Positions 25,152-34,028 of a DNA stretch of 39,659 nt are shown here, one piece after another (within the stretch, counting starts at the first letter, position 1; every line of letters begins with the position of its first letter). The position numbers and the translations under genes are program-made. The notes under the pieces were generated by a model that saw only the letters and a list, made by a program, of their open reading frames with translations, did no database searches and was not told the DNA's origin. Origin of the DNA: an uncultured Clostridia bacterium. Its GTDB lineage: Bacteria > Bacillota > Clostridia > Lachnospirales > CAG-274. The stretch lies in NCBI GenBank assembly GCA_947585865.1, contig CANPXH010000020.1:1-39659 (forward strand), in the 5' to 3' direction.

Positions 25152-25574
25152 ATGCTTGACATAAAGGAAATAATGGAAATACTCCCTCACAGATATCCCT
25201 TTTTGCTCATAGACAAGGTGCTTGAAATAGAAGAGGGCAAAAAATGTGTTGCCATAAAGAATGTGACCATGAACGAGCCCTTCTTTCAAGGACATTTTCC
25301 CGGAGAACCGGTTATGCCGGGCGTGCTTATAATAGAGGCTCTTGCTCAAACAGGTGCGGCGGCTATGCTTTCTATGGAACAGTTCAGAGGAAAGATCGCC
25401 TTTTTCGGAGGGATAGATAAGGCTAAATTCAGAGGAATGGTGACTCCCGGCGATACTTTGAGACTGGAAGTGGAAATGATAAAGCTTAGAAAAAATGCAG
25501 GTATCGGAAAGGGTATAGCCTATGTAGGTGAAAAAAAGGTCGCAGAAGGCGAGCTTACATTTATGATCGGCTGA
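25152..25574 (+). CDS. fabZ: 3-hydroxyacyl-ACP dehydratase
   Basis: Hot-dog-fold dehydratase of the elongation cycle. His48 and Glu62 lie in [20 protein letters not shown]. The [13 protein letters not shown] start is diagnostic of FabZ. It is 140 residues and follows fabF by three bases. In relatives accB often lies between fabF and fabZ, but here it is absent. Confidence 0.97.
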   Translation: MLDIKEIMEILPHRYPFLLIDKVLEIEEGKKCVAIKNVTMNEPFFQGHFPGEPVMPGVLIIEALAQTGAAAMLSMEQFRGKIAFFGGIDKAKFRGMVTPGDTLRLEVEMIKLRKNAGIGKGIAYVGEKKVAEGELTFMIG

Positions 25575-25586
25575 TGAGGTACGGAT

Positions 25587-26525
25587 ATGAAATTGATGGA
25601 TAATATAAAGGGCGGTCTTGACAAAATAAGCATAGACACCCTTAAGTCAAGAGCAGCGGCTATTAAAGACGCTGTTCCAAAGCCTTCACCAAAAAAGAAG
25701 GAAGAAAAAAAGGATAATAAAGAAAAAACGGAAGCGATCCCCGAAGGTTCGATCAAGTGCCCAAGCTGCAGCAATATAATTGAAAAAAAGGAGCTTGGCG
25801 CCCTTAAGATATGTCCTAAGTGTGCAAAGCTTTTCAGGATGAATGCAAAGGACAGGATAAAAGCTATAGCGGATGAAGGCAGTTTTGTGGAAATGGACAT
25901 AAATATGGAGGCGGCCAATCCTCTTAATTTCCCTGACTATTCCGCCAAGATAAAGGGATTGCAGGAAAAAACGGGTCTTAAGGATGCCGTGAAGACAGGT
26001 ACCTGTACCATAAACGGTTATAGGTGTGTTATAGGCGTTATGGACAGCGGCTTTATGATGGGCTCTATGGGTTCGGTAGTAGGAGAAAAGCTGACAAGAG
26101 TATTTGAATACGGCACAGAACATAAGCTGCCCGTTATAATATTTACTTGTTCGGGCGGCGCCAGAATGCAGGAGGGCATAGTTTCTCTTATGCAGATGGC
26201 TAAGGTAAGCGCTGCCGCTGCCAAGCATTCGGAAGCAGGACAGCTTTATGTGACCGTGCTCACCGATCCTACCACAGGCGGTGTGACTGCATCATTTGCC
26301 ATGCTTGGCGATATCATACTTGCGGAGCCGAAGACGCTTATCGGTTTTGCGGGCAGAAGAGTTATAGAGCAGACTATAAAGCAAAAGCTTCCCGATGAGT
26401 TTCAAACATCAGAGTTTTTGCTGGAGCATGGCTTTGTAGATGCTATCGTAGAAAGAGAAAGACTCCCGCAGATACTTTCAACCATTTTGAAGCTGCATGG
26501 CTGCAAAAAGGAGGTCGAGGATTGA
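25587..26525 (+). CDS. accD: Acetyl-CoA carboxylase carboxyltransferase, beta subunit
   Basis: Beta half of the carboxyltransferase that moves CO2 from biotin to acetyl-CoA. The zinc ribbon has Cys58, Cys61, Cys76 and Cys79. The crotonase-like core includes SGGARMQEG near 190 and [17 protein letters not shown] near 228. A charged Lys/Glu-rich linker (about residues 31-50) precedes the ribbon and makes the protein slightly long at 312 residues. The last base of its TGA stop is the first base of the accA ATG. Confidence 0.96.
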   Translation: MKLMDNIKGGLDKISIDTLKSRAAAIKDAVPKPSPKKKEEKKDNKEKTEAIPEGSIKCPSCSNIIEKKELGALKICPKCAKLFRMNAKDRIKAIADEGSFVEMDINMEAANPLNFPDYSAKIKGLQEKTGLKDAVKTGTCTINGYRCVIGVMDSGFMMGSMGSVVGEKLTRVFEYGTEHKLPVIIFTCSGGARMQEGIVSLMQMAKVSAAAAKHSEAGQLYVTVLTDPTTGGVTASFAMLGDIILAEPKTLIGFAGRRVIEQTIKQKLPDEFQTSEFLLEHGFVDAIVERERLPQILSTILKLHGCKKEVED

Positions 26526-27319
26526 TGCCTGCATATGATAATGTAAAGATCGCAAGAAAAAGCTCAAGACCTACGGCCCTTGATTATATAGATCATATCT
26601 TTGAAGACTTTATAGAACTTCACGGCGACAGGGGATTCAGAGATGATAAGGCGGTCGTTGGCGGCATTGCTTCCCTTAACGGCATCCCCATAACTGTGAT
26701 CGGGATACAAAAGGGAAAAACTATGGAGGAGAACATAGAGAGAAACTTCGGCCAGCCTCATCCCGAAGGCTACAGAAAAGCATTGAGACTTATGGAACAG
26801 GCCGAGAAGTTTCACAGACCTATAATAAACCTTATAAACACAAGCGGTGCTTATCCGGGACTTGGTGCGGAGGAAAGAGGTCAAGGCGAGGCTATTGCCA
26901 AAAATCTTATGGTGATGGCAAATCTCAAAGTGCCCACTATTTCAATAATAATAGGCGAAGGCGGCAGCGGAGGCGCTCTTGCCCTTGCCGTTTCGGACAG
27001 AGTGTGGATGCTTGAAAATTCCGTATACGCAGTGCTTTCCCCGGAAGGCTTTGCAAGCATACTTTGGAAGGATGCCAAAAGAGCCAAGGAGGCGGCGGAT
27101 CTTATGAAGATAACCGCTAATGATCTTCTTGAGCTAGGCGTTATAGAAAAGGTGATAAAGGAGGTTGACGGCGGCTGCCAAAATGACTTCGGCTTTACCG
27201 CCAACCTTATGAAGGCCAAGCTGGAAACAGAGCTTGAAATACTTATGGCCAAGGATACAGATACTCTTCTTAAGGAAAGGTATGACAGATTCAGAGCCTT
27301 TGGTGAATTTACCGAATAA
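26525..27319 (+). CDS. accA: Acetyl-CoA carboxylase carboxyltransferase, alpha subunit
   Basis: Alpha half of the carboxyltransferase. Seen: [19 protein letters not shown] near residues 31-50, [34 protein letters not shown] and EGGSGGALA. The ATG at 26525 overlaps the accD stop by one base and has GGAGG upstream; 264 residues. It is the last gene of the fatty acid operon. The biotin carrier (accB) and biotin carboxylase (accC) needed for a working enzyme are not in the window. Confidence 0.96.
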   Translation: MPAYDNVKIARKSSRPTALDYIDHIFEDFIELHGDRGFRDDKAVVGGIASLNGIPITVIGIQKGKTMEENIERNFGQPHPEGYRKALRLMEQAEKFHRPIINLINTSGAYPGLGAEERGQGEAIAKNLMVMANLKVPTISIIIGEGGSGGALALAVSDRVWMLENSVYAVLSPEGFASILWKDAKRAKEAADLMKITANDLLELGVIEKVIKEVDGGCQNDFGFTANLMKAKLETELEILMAKDTDTLLKERYDRFRAFGEFTE

Positions 27320-27336
27320 AATGATATATCGATAAA

Positions 27337-27376
27337 GCAAAGGCATATCCCGGCAGCGTGATGTGCCTTTGCCTGT
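27337..27376 (+). terminator. Terminator behind the fatty acid operon
   Basis: GCAAAGGCA (27337-27345) pairs with TGCCTTTGC (27364-27372) around an 18-base loop, then CTGTTT. It is weak in T but rightly placed. Confidence 0.55.
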
Positions 27377-27408
27377 TTATAAGACAGATATGCATCCTTG
27401 TATATTTT

Positions 27409-27438
27409 TTGTATAACTTTTCATATTTTACCTATAAT
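27409..27438 (+). promoter_or_regulatory. Ferredoxin gene promoter
   Basis: TTGTAT (27409-27414), 18 bases, TATAAT (27433-27438), just ahead of the GAGGTG ribosome site and the ATG at 27456. Confidence 0.6.
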
Positions 27439-27455
27439 ATTTATGAGGTGATATT

Positions 27456-27641
27456 ATGAGAGTATATATTGACGAAGATCTGTGTATCGGCTGCGGATTG
27501 TGTGCGAGCATAGAGCCATCGGTATATGAAATGGGCGGCGACAATCTTTCCCACATTGTGGGCGATGTGACGGATGACAACGAGGATGCTGTCCGTGAGG
27601 CAGTTGAAAGCTGCCCGGTAGACGCCATAAAGGAAGAGTAA
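27456..27641 (+). CDS. Single-cluster [4Fe-4S] ferredoxin
   Basis: A 61-residue electron carrier. The cluster ligands are Cys10, Cys13 and Cys16 (CIGCGLC) and the distant Cys53 followed by Pro. Family members carry electrons for anaerobic redox enzymes. It has its own promoter and a small terminator. The next gene is the [FeFe]-hydrogenase maturase hydE, but no direct partnership is shown. Confidence 0.93.
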   Translation: MRVYIDEDLCIGCGLCASIEPSVYEMGGDNLSHIVGDVTDDNEDAVREAVESCPVDAIKEE

Positions 27642-27665
27642 GGATCGCAAAAGCGGTCCTTATTA
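27640..27665 (+). terminator. Terminator behind ferredoxin
   Basis: AAGGATCGC pairs with GCGGTCCTT (one G-U) around a 4-base loop, then ATTAT. Modest strength. Confidence 0.5.
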
Positions 27666-27667
27666 TA

Positions 27668-27696
27668 TTGACATTACAATTTAATTGATTTATAAT
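27668..27696 (+). promoter_or_regulatory. hydE promoter (perfect consensus)
   Basis: TTGACA (27668-27673), 17 bases, TATAAT (27691-27696), 35 bases before the hydE ATG. It should be a strong constitutive promoter. Confidence 0.78.
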
Positions 27697-27731
27697 TCTT
27701 ACAGATCGATAAAACAATGAGGGCTGAGTAT

Positions 27732-28790
27732 ATGGATGATCATATGAAAAATATAATAGACAGATTTTGCGATACCAAAGAGCTTAGCAGGGAAGATCTC
27801 CATGCTCTTTTGAACATATCCGAGGAGGACAGGGAGTACCTCAGCCTTAGGGCAAGGGAAAAAAGCATTTCCGTTTTCGGCAAAAAAATATATTTGAGAG
27901 GACTTATAGAAATATCCTGTTATTGCAAGAACGATTGCTATTATTGCGGCATAAGGCGCAGCAATAAAAATGCCGAAAGATACAGGCTCATACCCGAGGA
28001 GATAATGTCCTGTGTCGATATGGGTCATGAGCTGGGCTTTCGTACATTCGTGCTCCAGGGCGGCGAAGACGTTTGGTACACCGATGATATCATATGCTCC
28101 ATAGTAGAGAGCATAAAGAAAAAGTACGCTGACAGTGCCGTTACATTGTCTTTGGGCGAAAAAAGCTATGAAAGCTATAAGAGATTTTATGACAGCGGGG
28201 CGGACAGATATCTTTTGAGACACGAAACGGCGGACAAGGCTCATTATTCCATGCTGCATCCAAAAGATATGTCTCTCGATAACAGAAAGGAATGCCTTTA
28301 TAATTTAAAGAAAATAGGCTACCAGGTAGGCTGCGGCATAATGGTGGGCTCACCTTATCAGAGTGAGGATACCATATATGAGGATATTGCATTTATGCGT
28401 GATCTGCAGCCTCATATGATAGGCATAGGCCCTTTTATACACCATAAGGACACGCCTTTTGCCAATTTTGAGAACGGCAGTATACATACTACGCTTGTGC
28501 TGCTCAGCATATTGAGGATAATGTTTGAGAAAGTGCTTTTGCCTGCCACAACGGCTCTCGGTACGGCGGATCCCATGGGCAGGGAAAAGGGCATACTTGC
28601 AGGGGCAAATGTGCTTATGCCTAATCTATCGCCTGTGTCTGTGAGAAAAAAGTATTCGCTTTACGACAACAAGATATGTACGGGAGAGGAAGCGGCAGAG
28701 TGCAGAAGCTGCCTTGAAAATCGTATACGGTCCATAGGCTATGAGGTAGACAACGGAAGAGGAGATCATCCGGATATCGAAAGGAGTTAA
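27732..28790 (+). CDS. hydE: [FeFe]-hydrogenase maturase HydE (radical SAM)
   Basis: Radical SAM enzyme in assembly of the dithiolate-bridged diiron H-cluster. The cluster motif CKNDCYYC gives Cys65, Cys69 and Cys72. HydE-type segments follow: RRSNKNAERYRL, FVLQGGEDVWYTDD, LSLGEKSYESY, DRYLLRHETAD, MVGSPYQSEDT and IGIGPFIHHKDTP. The ATG at 27732 has GAGGG eight bases upstream and gives 352 residues; the ATG at 27717 lacks a site. A PylB-like relative was considered, but GADRYLLRHET fits HydE. hydF, hydG and hydrogenase genes are not in the window. Confidence 0.9.
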   Translation: MDDHMKNIIDRFCDTKELSREDLHALLNISEEDREYLSLRAREKSISVFGKKIYLRGLIEISCYCKNDCYYCGIRRSNKNAERYRLIPEEIMSCVDMGHELGFRTFVLQGGEDVWYTDDIICSIVESIKKKYADSAVTLSLGEKSYESYKRFYDSGADRYLLRHETADKAHYSMLHPKDMSLDNRKECLYNLKKIGYQVGCGIMVGSPYQSEDTIYEDIAFMRDLQPHMIGIGPFIHHKDTPFANFENGSIHTTLVLLSILRIMFEKVLLPATTALGTADPMGREKGILAGANVLMPNLSPVSVRKKYSLYDNKICTGEEAAECRSCLENRIRSIGYEVDNGRGDHPDIERS

Positions 28791-28791
28791 T

Positions 28792-29715
28792 ATGAAAGAG
28801 ATAAAAATAACGGATATAGGAAATATCAATATAGGAAATGCTCAGGATCATGAAAGCGGCACAGGGCTCACTGTTATAATAGCCAAGGAAGGCATGGCGG
28901 CAGGAGTCGATATAAGAGGCGGCGGACCCGCTTCAAGGGAAACGCCTCTTTTAAATCCCCTTATGCAGGCGGATAAAATACACGCTCTTGTCCTCAGCGG
29001 CGGCTCTGCTTACGGCTTAGATGCGGCAGGCGGAGTTATGGAGTATTTGGAAGAAAGAGATATAGGCTTTGACGTAGGCGTGGCAAAGGTACCCCTTGTG
29101 TGCCAAAGCTGTATTTTCGATCTGGGGTACAAAAGCGCTAAAGGGCGCCCCGATAAAAAAATGGCATATGCCGCCTGTATCGACTCCGAAAGAAACGATC
29201 CCAAGGAAGGCTCCGTAGGCGGCGGCACAGGCGCTACGGTAGGTAAGCTCTACGGAATGGAGCAATGTCAAAAATCAGGCATTGGTATGTATGCCGTGCA
29301 GGTAGGCGAATTGAAGATAGGCGCCGTTGTCATTGTAAATGCATTGGGAGATGTGTTTGACGGAAAGGGCAATAAAATAGCAGGCCTTACAAACAAAGAA
29401 GGTACAGAGTTCCTTGATTTTATGGAGGAAATGCTTAAAAGCATTGAACCTAAAAATATGTTCACCGGCAACACAACTATAGGCGCTGTTATCACAAATG
29501 CAGACTTCGGCAAATCCATGCTGTGCAAGATAGCCGCTATGGGCCAGAACGGACTTGCAAGAAGGATATACCCGGTACATACCATGGCCGATGGAGACAG
29601 CGTATATGCACTGTCTGTGGGCAGCATAAATGCAGACATAAATATTGTGGGAGCGCTGGGCAGCTATGTGATGGAAATGGCAATTGAAAGAGCCGTTGTC
29701 AAAGCAAGGACTTGA
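28792..29715 (+). CDS. P1-family (S58/DmpA-like) aminopeptidase
   Basis: A 307-residue Ntn-hydrolase-like protein related to DmpA and beta-peptidyl aminopeptidases, which self-cleave to alpha and beta chains. Seen: GTGLTVIIAKEGMAAGVDIRGGGP near the N-terminus, LSGGSAYGLDAAGGVM near 62, SVGGGTGATVGK near 140 and NTTIGAVITNADF near 225. The last contains the likely autoproteolysis site, with Thr as the new N-terminal nucleophile. It starts two bases after the hydE stop, so the two are cotranscribed. Substrate unknown; no signal peptide. Confidence 0.87.
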   Translation: MKEIKITDIGNINIGNAQDHESGTGLTVIIAKEGMAAGVDIRGGGPASRETPLLNPLMQADKIHALVLSGGSAYGLDAAGGVMEYLEERDIGFDVGVAKVPLVCQSCIFDLGYKSAKGRPDKKMAYAACIDSERNDPKEGSVGGGTGATVGKLYGMEQCQKSGIGMYAVQVGELKIGAVVIVNALGDVFDGKGNKIAGLTNKEGTEFLDFMEEMLKSIEPKNMFTGNTTIGAVITNADFGKSMLCKIAAMGQNGLARRIYPVHTMADGDSVYALSVGSINADINIVGALGSYVMEMAIERAVVKART

Positions 29716-29800
29716 GACGGGATACGATATACAGACATATGATTGCTTGAAAGCTGAGAAACCGCTATGCTGATTTTCCTTTCGGGCAGAACAAAGAAGA

Positions 29801-29871
29801 AAAACCACTATACCGAATAACAGGCGGTCGGTCACTTTTAATTCGGTGTTATCCAACTATTGACAAAGAGC
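29801..29871 (+). mobile_element. ISL3-family right-end remnant, copy 1
   Basis: About 70 bases matching the segment at 32597-32675 (shared blocks GAATAACAGG, GGTCGGTC and CAACTATTGACAAAGAGC). The second copy lies just behind an ISL3 transposase 3' end, which identifies both as right ends. Read inward, the end begins GCTCTTTGTCAATAGTTG, like ISL3 inverted repeats as I recall them. No transposase sequence is left beside this copy, and the rest of 29716-29880 is unassigned. Confidence 0.65.
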
Positions 29872-29881
29872 TAAAAAAAGC

Positions 29882-29937
29882 AAAACAAAAAAGAAGCTGA
29901 CTTATTGTGAGATTAAATGTGACAGCTTCTTTTTTTA
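29882..29937. terminator. Bidirectional terminator between P1 peptidase and lysS
   Basis: AAGAAGCTG (29891-29899) pairs with CAGCTTCTT (29923-29931), with an A-run before and a T-run after, so it can work for both convergent units. The remaining bases to 30036 hold no gene. Confidence 0.75.
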
Positions 29938-30036
29938 TGTCTTATACGACGATTTGAAATTTATATCAAATTGTCATTGCATTTAACAAACATATCTCAT
30001 ATAAACTTTTGTGCAGTAAGACCGATCAAAATTTTA

Positions 30037-31566
30037 TTATATATCGGCCTTATCCTTCTCCTCAGCATTTGCGCCGATAGGCTTCATTGTGGGGAAGAGC
30101 AGTATATCCCTTATGCTTGCGGCATCGGTAAAGAGCATTACAAGTCTGTCGATACCCATACCCATACCGCCTGTAGGGGGCATACCGTATTCAAGAGCCA
30201 GCATAAAGTCCTCGTCTATCATATTGGCTTCTTCATCGCCCTGAGCCCTAAGCTGTTCCTGTCTTTCAAAACGTTCTCTCTGGTCGATAGGATCGTTTAG
30301 CTCGCTGTAGGCGTTGGCAAATTCACGGCCTACAATAAAAAGTTCAAATCTTTCCGTATATTCCGGCTTATCGGGCTTTCTCTTTGTAAGAGGAGATATC
30401 TCAACGGGATGATCCATAAGGAAGGTAGGCTGCACAAGCTTATCCTCAACATATTCTTCAAAGAAGAGATTGAGTATATCGCCTTTTTCATGCCTTTGCT
30501 CAAATTCTATGTTGTGCTCCTTTGCAAGAGCTCTTGCCTGCTCAAGGTCTTCGACCTTATCAAAATCAACGCCGGCATATTTCTTAACTGCGTCTACCAT
30601 TGTGATCCTTTCAAAGGGCTTTGAAAAGTCCAGTTCTACGCCTTGGTATGTTATCCTGTCTGTGCCTGCCACCTTCTTGCAGACTTCTTTTATGATACCC
30701 TCTGTTATATCCATCATACCGTAGTAATCCGTATATGCCTGATAGAGTTCCAAAAGAGTAAATTCGGGATTGTGCTTTACATCCATACCTTCATTTCTGA
30801 AAACTCTGCCTATTTCGTAAACTCTCTCCATACCGCCTACTATAAGTCTCTTAAGAGGCAGTTCAAGAGCTATCCTCATATACATATCTATATCAAGAGT
30901 GTTGTGATGAGTAATAAAAGGCCTTGCAGATGCACCGCCGGGTATAGTCTGGAGTATAGGTGTTTCCACTTCCAAAAAATCTTGGCCATCGAGATATTCC
31001 CTTACAGTTTTTATAACTGCGCTTCTTATAAAGAAGTTTTTCTTTACTTCGGGATTAACGATAAGATCAACATATCTTTGTCTGTATCTCAGATCCTGAT
31101 CTCTGAGTCCGTGGAATTTTTCGGGCAATACCTGAAGGCTCTTTGAAAGAAGAGTCACCTCTGTGGCGTGAATGGATATCTCCTGCATTTTTGTCTTGAA
31201 TACAGTTCCTTTTATAAATACTATATCGCCTATATCCATTTTTTTGAAGAGCTTGTAGTTATCTTCGCCCAGATCATCCCTTGTGACATAGGACTGTATT
31301 CTGCCGTCTCTGTCCTGTATATCGCAAAAGCTGGCTTTGCCCATAACTCTCTTGCTCATCATACGGCCTGCGACGCTGACCTCCTTGCCTTCCATAGACT
31401 CAAAATTTTCCTTTATCTCAACGGAATGGTTGCGCACATCTGCCTTTACTATCTTGAAGGGATCCATTCCCATTTCCTGCAGATCAGCAAGCTTTTCTCT
31501 TCTGATCTTAAGTATTTCATTTAAAGCCTTGCCTTCTAAGGGCTGCTTGTTCTGCTTGTCTGCCAT
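30037..31566 (-). CDS. lysS: Lysyl-tRNA synthetase, class II
   Basis: Charges tRNA-Lys. The 509-residue protein has an N-terminal OB-fold anticodon domain (about 55-170, [19 protein letters not shown]) and the class II catalytic core. Motif 1 is near [15 protein letters not shown], motif 2 is [15 protein letters not shown], and motif 3 is [11 protein letters not shown] near the C-terminus. ATGGCAGACA is preceded by AGGAG. It follows greA by 10 bases on the - strand and shares its promoter, a common Firmicutes pairing. Confidence 0.97.
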   Translation of the reverse strand: MADKQNKQPLEGKALNEILKIRREKLADLQEMGMDPFKIVKADVRNHSVEIKENFESMEGKEVSVAGRMMSKRVMGKASFCDIQDRDGRIQSYVTRDDLGEDNYKLFKKMDIGDIVFIKGTVFKTKMQEISIHATEVTLLSKSLQVLPEKFHGLRDQDLRYRQRYVDLIVNPEVKKNFFIRSAVIKTVREYLDGQDFLEVETPILQTIPGGASARPFITHHNTLDIDMYMRIALELPLKRLIVGGMERVYEIGRVFRNEGMDVKHNPEFTLLELYQAYTDYYGMMDITEGIIKEVCKKVAGTDRITYQGVELDFSKPFERITMVDAVKKYAGVDFDKVEDLEQARALAKEHNIEFEQRHEKGDILNLFFEEYVEDKLVQPTFLMDHPVEISPLTKRKPDKPEYTERFELFIVGREFANAYSELNDPIDQRERFERQEQLRAQGDEEANMIDEDFMLALEYGMPPTGGMGMGIDRLVMLFTDAASIRDILLFPTMKPIGANAEEKDKADI

Positions 31567-31576
31567 TTTATTTCTC

Positions 31577-32053
31577 CTAGTTTATTTCAAGAATTTTATA
31601 CTTTAATATGCCGTCGGGCGCATTGCTTTCCACAACATCGCCTACCGCATGACCCAAAAGAGCCGCACCTAACGGGCACTCATTGGAAAGCTTATAGTTA
31701 AACGGATCTGCCTCGGCAGGGCCTACTATGGTATATACCGTTTCCTCATCAAATTCTTCGTCATAGACCTTAACCTTGTTGCCAAGATTTACCCTGCCTG
31801 TGTTTATTTCGTCTTCGTCTATAACCTCGGCATTTCTGAGCATCTTCTCTATAGTGGCGATCCTTGACTCTATTTCGGCTTGCTCTTCCTTAGCCGCATC
31901 GTATTCGGCATTTTCAGACAAGTCGCCTTGAGCTCTCGCTTCCTTTATCTTTGCTGCGATCTCTTTACGTCTTACGACCTTAAGATTTTCAAGCTCATCC
32001 TCTAAGCTTCTGAGACCTTCGCTCGTTAAAATTATCTTCTTTTCGTCAGCCAT
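31577..32053 (-). CDS. greA: Transcription elongation factor GreA
   Basis: Stimulates RNA cleavage by backtracked RNA polymerase. The N-terminal coiled coil (about residues 8-75) contains the acidic tip region [13 protein letters not shown], followed by the FKBP-like C-terminal domain with [17 protein letters not shown]. The ATG at 32053 is spaced eight bases from GGAG; the ATG two codons earlier is too close. 158 residues. It is the first gene of greA-lysS. Confidence 0.96.
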   Translation of the reverse strand: MADEKKIILTSEGLRSLEDELENLKVVRRKEIAAKIKEARAQGDLSENAEYDAAKEEQAEIESRIATIEKMLRNAEVIDEDEINTGRVNLGNKVKVYDEEFDEETVYTIVGPAEADPFNYKLSNECPLGAALLGHAVGDVVESNAPDGILKYKILEIN

Positions 32054-32099
32054 TTTCATCTCTCCTTTAAAATTGGCGCCTTCCTTTTTTATCCTAACA

Positions 32100-32128
32100 A
32101 TTATACTAGATTAAGCATAAAATGTCAA
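32100..32128 (-). promoter_or_regulatory. greA-lysS promoter (perfect consensus)
   Basis: On the - strand TTGACA (32128-32123), 17 bases, TATAAT (32105-32100), about 47 bases before the greA ATG. Confidence 0.8.
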
Positions 32129-32352
32129 CGATTATTACAGCATAAACCGTGTATATTTGTGTAAAAAAAGTTAATGATTATAAAGATTGTAGGGAAATAT
32201 ACGATCGAGAAGCTTACTTTTAAAGCGCTATTCAGAACCGAAGAAGTAAGGCAGATAAGCTGTTGCTGTAATGCTTAATGACGATAAAATCTACATAGTA
32301 CATATATATTAAACTAAAACTTTTATTGTATAATGAGATGTAAAAATAAAGA

Positions 32353-32595
32353 AGATGCAAAAAACAGATAGCTGCATGGATAATGTCGACCGAAAACAGT
32401 GGATTAAATAGATATATAAAGTGCTCAGAAATTATGAGAAAGTGGATAAACAGTATAACCAATGCCTTTGACTACAGCTGTACAAACGGCTTTACGGAAT
32501 ATAGCAACAACAAAATAAATGTGCTTAAACGCAACGCTTACGGATTTAGAAATTTCAGACGTTTCAGAAATATGATCTTGCATATGTTTGCATAA
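32353..32595 (+). pseudogene. 3' remnant of an ISL3-family transposase
   Basis: The last 80 or so residues of an ISL3-type DDE transposase remain: QIAAWIMSTENSGL, then NAFDYSCTNGFTE, NNKINVLKRNAYGFRNFRRF and a stop at 32595. TNGFTEgcNNKIKVLKR is the hallmark of the family's C-terminus. An in-frame stop lies just before the remnant, and nothing recognisable precedes it in 32130-32350. The right-end segment follows at once. The 5' nine-tenths of the element is lost. Confidence 0.82.
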
Positions 32596-32596
32596 C

Positions 32597-32675
32597 AAAA
32601 AAACACCTGCTATACTGAATAACAGGTGGTCGGTCGCTCTTAATTTGGTGTTACCCCAACTATTGACAAAGAGCC
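32597..32675 (+). mobile_element. ISL3-family right-end remnant, copy 2
   Basis: Directly behind the transposase stop. It contains CACCTG/CAGGTG as a small hairpin, GGTCGGTCGCTC, and ends CCCCAACTATTGACAAAGAGCC. Read inward, the end is GGCTCTTTGTCAATAGTTGG, consistent with an ISL3 terminal inverted repeat. Compare the copy at 29801-29871. Confidence 0.75.
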
Positions 32676-32711
32676 TAATGTTTATAGGTTTGATGGAGAG
32701 TTGAGTATAGT

Positions 32712-32771
32712 GTAAATAGAAAGGTCGGTATACAGTTGAATTGTTGTATACCGACCTTATATACTATTTAC
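32712..32771. terminator. Long palindrome, terminator-like
   Basis: AAGGTCGGTATAC (32721-32733) pairs perfectly with its complement at 32746-32758. The stem extends inward with ACA/TGT and outward, after a bulge, with GTAAATAG/CTATTTAC. There is no long T-run. It lies between the IS remnant and a decayed - strand gene, and may be a terminator or a palindromic element. Confidence 0.5.
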
Positions 32772-32804
32772 ATAAAATTATATTTTAAAAAATAAGTTTA
32801 ACTA

Positions 32805-33160
32805 CTATTTTAACTCAAGTACATCTAACCACTTTTCGCGTTCATTTGAATAATCGATACTTTCATTTACTCCTTTGATCATATTAATTATTGAATATTT
32901 TTTACAAATACAGCCGAGATCAATCTATGTATCCATGCAACTGGAAGTAATAAAGAAATTTTTTTAAGATAATGATATTTATGCCATATCATTTGTTTTT
33001 GCAGAAAGAATATACGCCTGAATGTGCTTACTGTACTGTCTTCACGCATGGAAACCTGTGCAGATAAGAATTTACGTCTACGGAACGGCCCAATATACCG
33101 TATTCTAAAAGGTAGGTTAAAAAGGCTTCTGCCTTTTATGGTTAAGTTCTTGAAACCTCA
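32805..33160 (-). pseudogene. Decayed nucleotidyltransferase-like gene (C-terminal part)
   Basis: On the - strand a frame from about 33160 gives FRIRYIGPFRRRKFL, then REDSTVSTFRRIFF, YHYLKKISLLLPVAWIHRL and stops near 32890. The neighbouring frame then continues as MIKGVNESIDYSNEREKWLD and ends LDVLELK at 32805. Joined, this resembles the C-terminal part of uncharacterised nucleotidyltransferase family proteins (PF14907-like), with the LLPVAWIHR pattern. At least one frameshift is present and no 5' part is found, so it is a pseudogene. Family assignment is by eye and uncertain. Confidence 0.4.
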
Positions 33161-33627
33161 GATTTCGGGTTTATATTATAAAATTGTTCTGCAGCTGTTA
33201 ACATATAATAAAGCGTCTTTTTATAGTTTTGACCATATACATTTTTTAATCTCCGGTATTCTCTGGCAAATCACTTTCAGGCATTTTCAAAACAGCAGAA
33301 GCTATCAAGCTCGTTATATCCTGTGCCTGACGTTTATCTCATAATGCTTTTCAAACAGAGTATAAATTCCAAATTACTCCATTTAAAATTCTAAAGGGCT
33401 ATCCGTGATAATTGCAATATTGCGTTGTTATCATTGGTAAGTGTAAATAATTTAGTTCCTCAGTATGATTTTTTTATCTATAGGAACTAATAGATGTCAA
33501 AAAAACTGATTTCTTGTACATTTTAAACGTTGATATTACAATAAAGTATCCTGCATATTTATTTTTAAAATCTAATAACTTTGTTAAATAGTATTGTATA
33601 AGCAATTTTAATTGTCACAAATTATTT
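33161..33627. other. AT-rich spacer with decayed coding fragments
   Basis: No intact gene. On the - strand a short frame reads DKRQAQDITSLIASAVLKMP and ends at about 33248; it looks like the tail of a lost protein, family unknown. A hairpin TTAGTTCCT/AGGAACTAA lies at about 33452-33489. The composition is clearly AT-richer than the housekeeping part of the window. Confidence 0.45.
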
Positions 33628-34002
33628 CTACCGGTTTAAATCGATAATAACTTTAAAATTATCCCAACAATCCCTCTTCATGCATATAATTATTCCTGTT
33701 TTTAGCCCACTCGGCTTATTGTCATTTATAAGAATTCTTTCTCCATAGGGAGCATTATAAATTATATAGTCATATCTTATATTTTGTTCTTTAAGGAATT
33801 TTTCCGTTATAGCCTTGTATTCTTCCTTTCTTGAAGTGATAAAAATAATCATATCATCTTTAGGTATTTCTGAAAAAAATTCCTTTACACCGGGCAAAAG
33901 TGTATCTGTTCCGTCAATCTTATAACCATTGTGTTTTACAATCGTTCCGTCCAGATCCAATATCCATGTGTGTCCCAATGAAGAGAGAATAATATCCTGC
34001 AC
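33628..34002 (-). CDS. Short HAD-superfamily phosphatase
   Basis: A 124-residue HAD hydrolase without a cap domain. Motif I is DLDGT with nucleophile Asp16 and Asp18; motif II is in FITSRKEEY near 55; motif IV is LINDNKPSG near 91. The C-terminal CMKRDCWDNF segment is family-like. It starts 26 bases after the SIS gene. The reaction is probably dephosphorylation of a sugar phosphate for surface glycan synthesis; this is inference from neighbours. It is the last gene of the - strand cluster and the only phosphatase in it. Confidence 0.82.
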   Translation of the reverse strand: MQDIILSSLGHTWILDLDGTIVKHNGYKIDGTDTLLPGVKEFFSEIPKDDMIIFITSRKEEYKAITEKFLKEQNIRYDYIIYNAPYGERILINDNKPSGLKTGIIICMKRDCWDNFKVIIDLNR

Positions 34003-34028
34003 GTCTTGTTTCCTCCGTTATTAATTAT

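Noticed and set aside
27732..28790. PylB or BioB-like radical SAM protein instead of HydE
   Set aside because: The RGLIEIS...CKNDCYYCGIRRSN and GADRYLLRHET segments agree with HydE throughout; no pyl or bio genes are adjacent.
30643..31146. 167-codon + frame inside lysS
   Set aside because: Antisense shadow of a firmly identified gene.
32712..32771. Complete MITE
   Set aside because: Only a single palindrome of about 60 bases without visible target duplication or a second copy in the window.
33024..33344. 106-codon + frame in the AT-rich spacer
   Set aside because: The opposite strand carries a better protein pattern (YHYLKKISLLLPVAWIHRL). This frame has no ribosome site and looks like its shadow.
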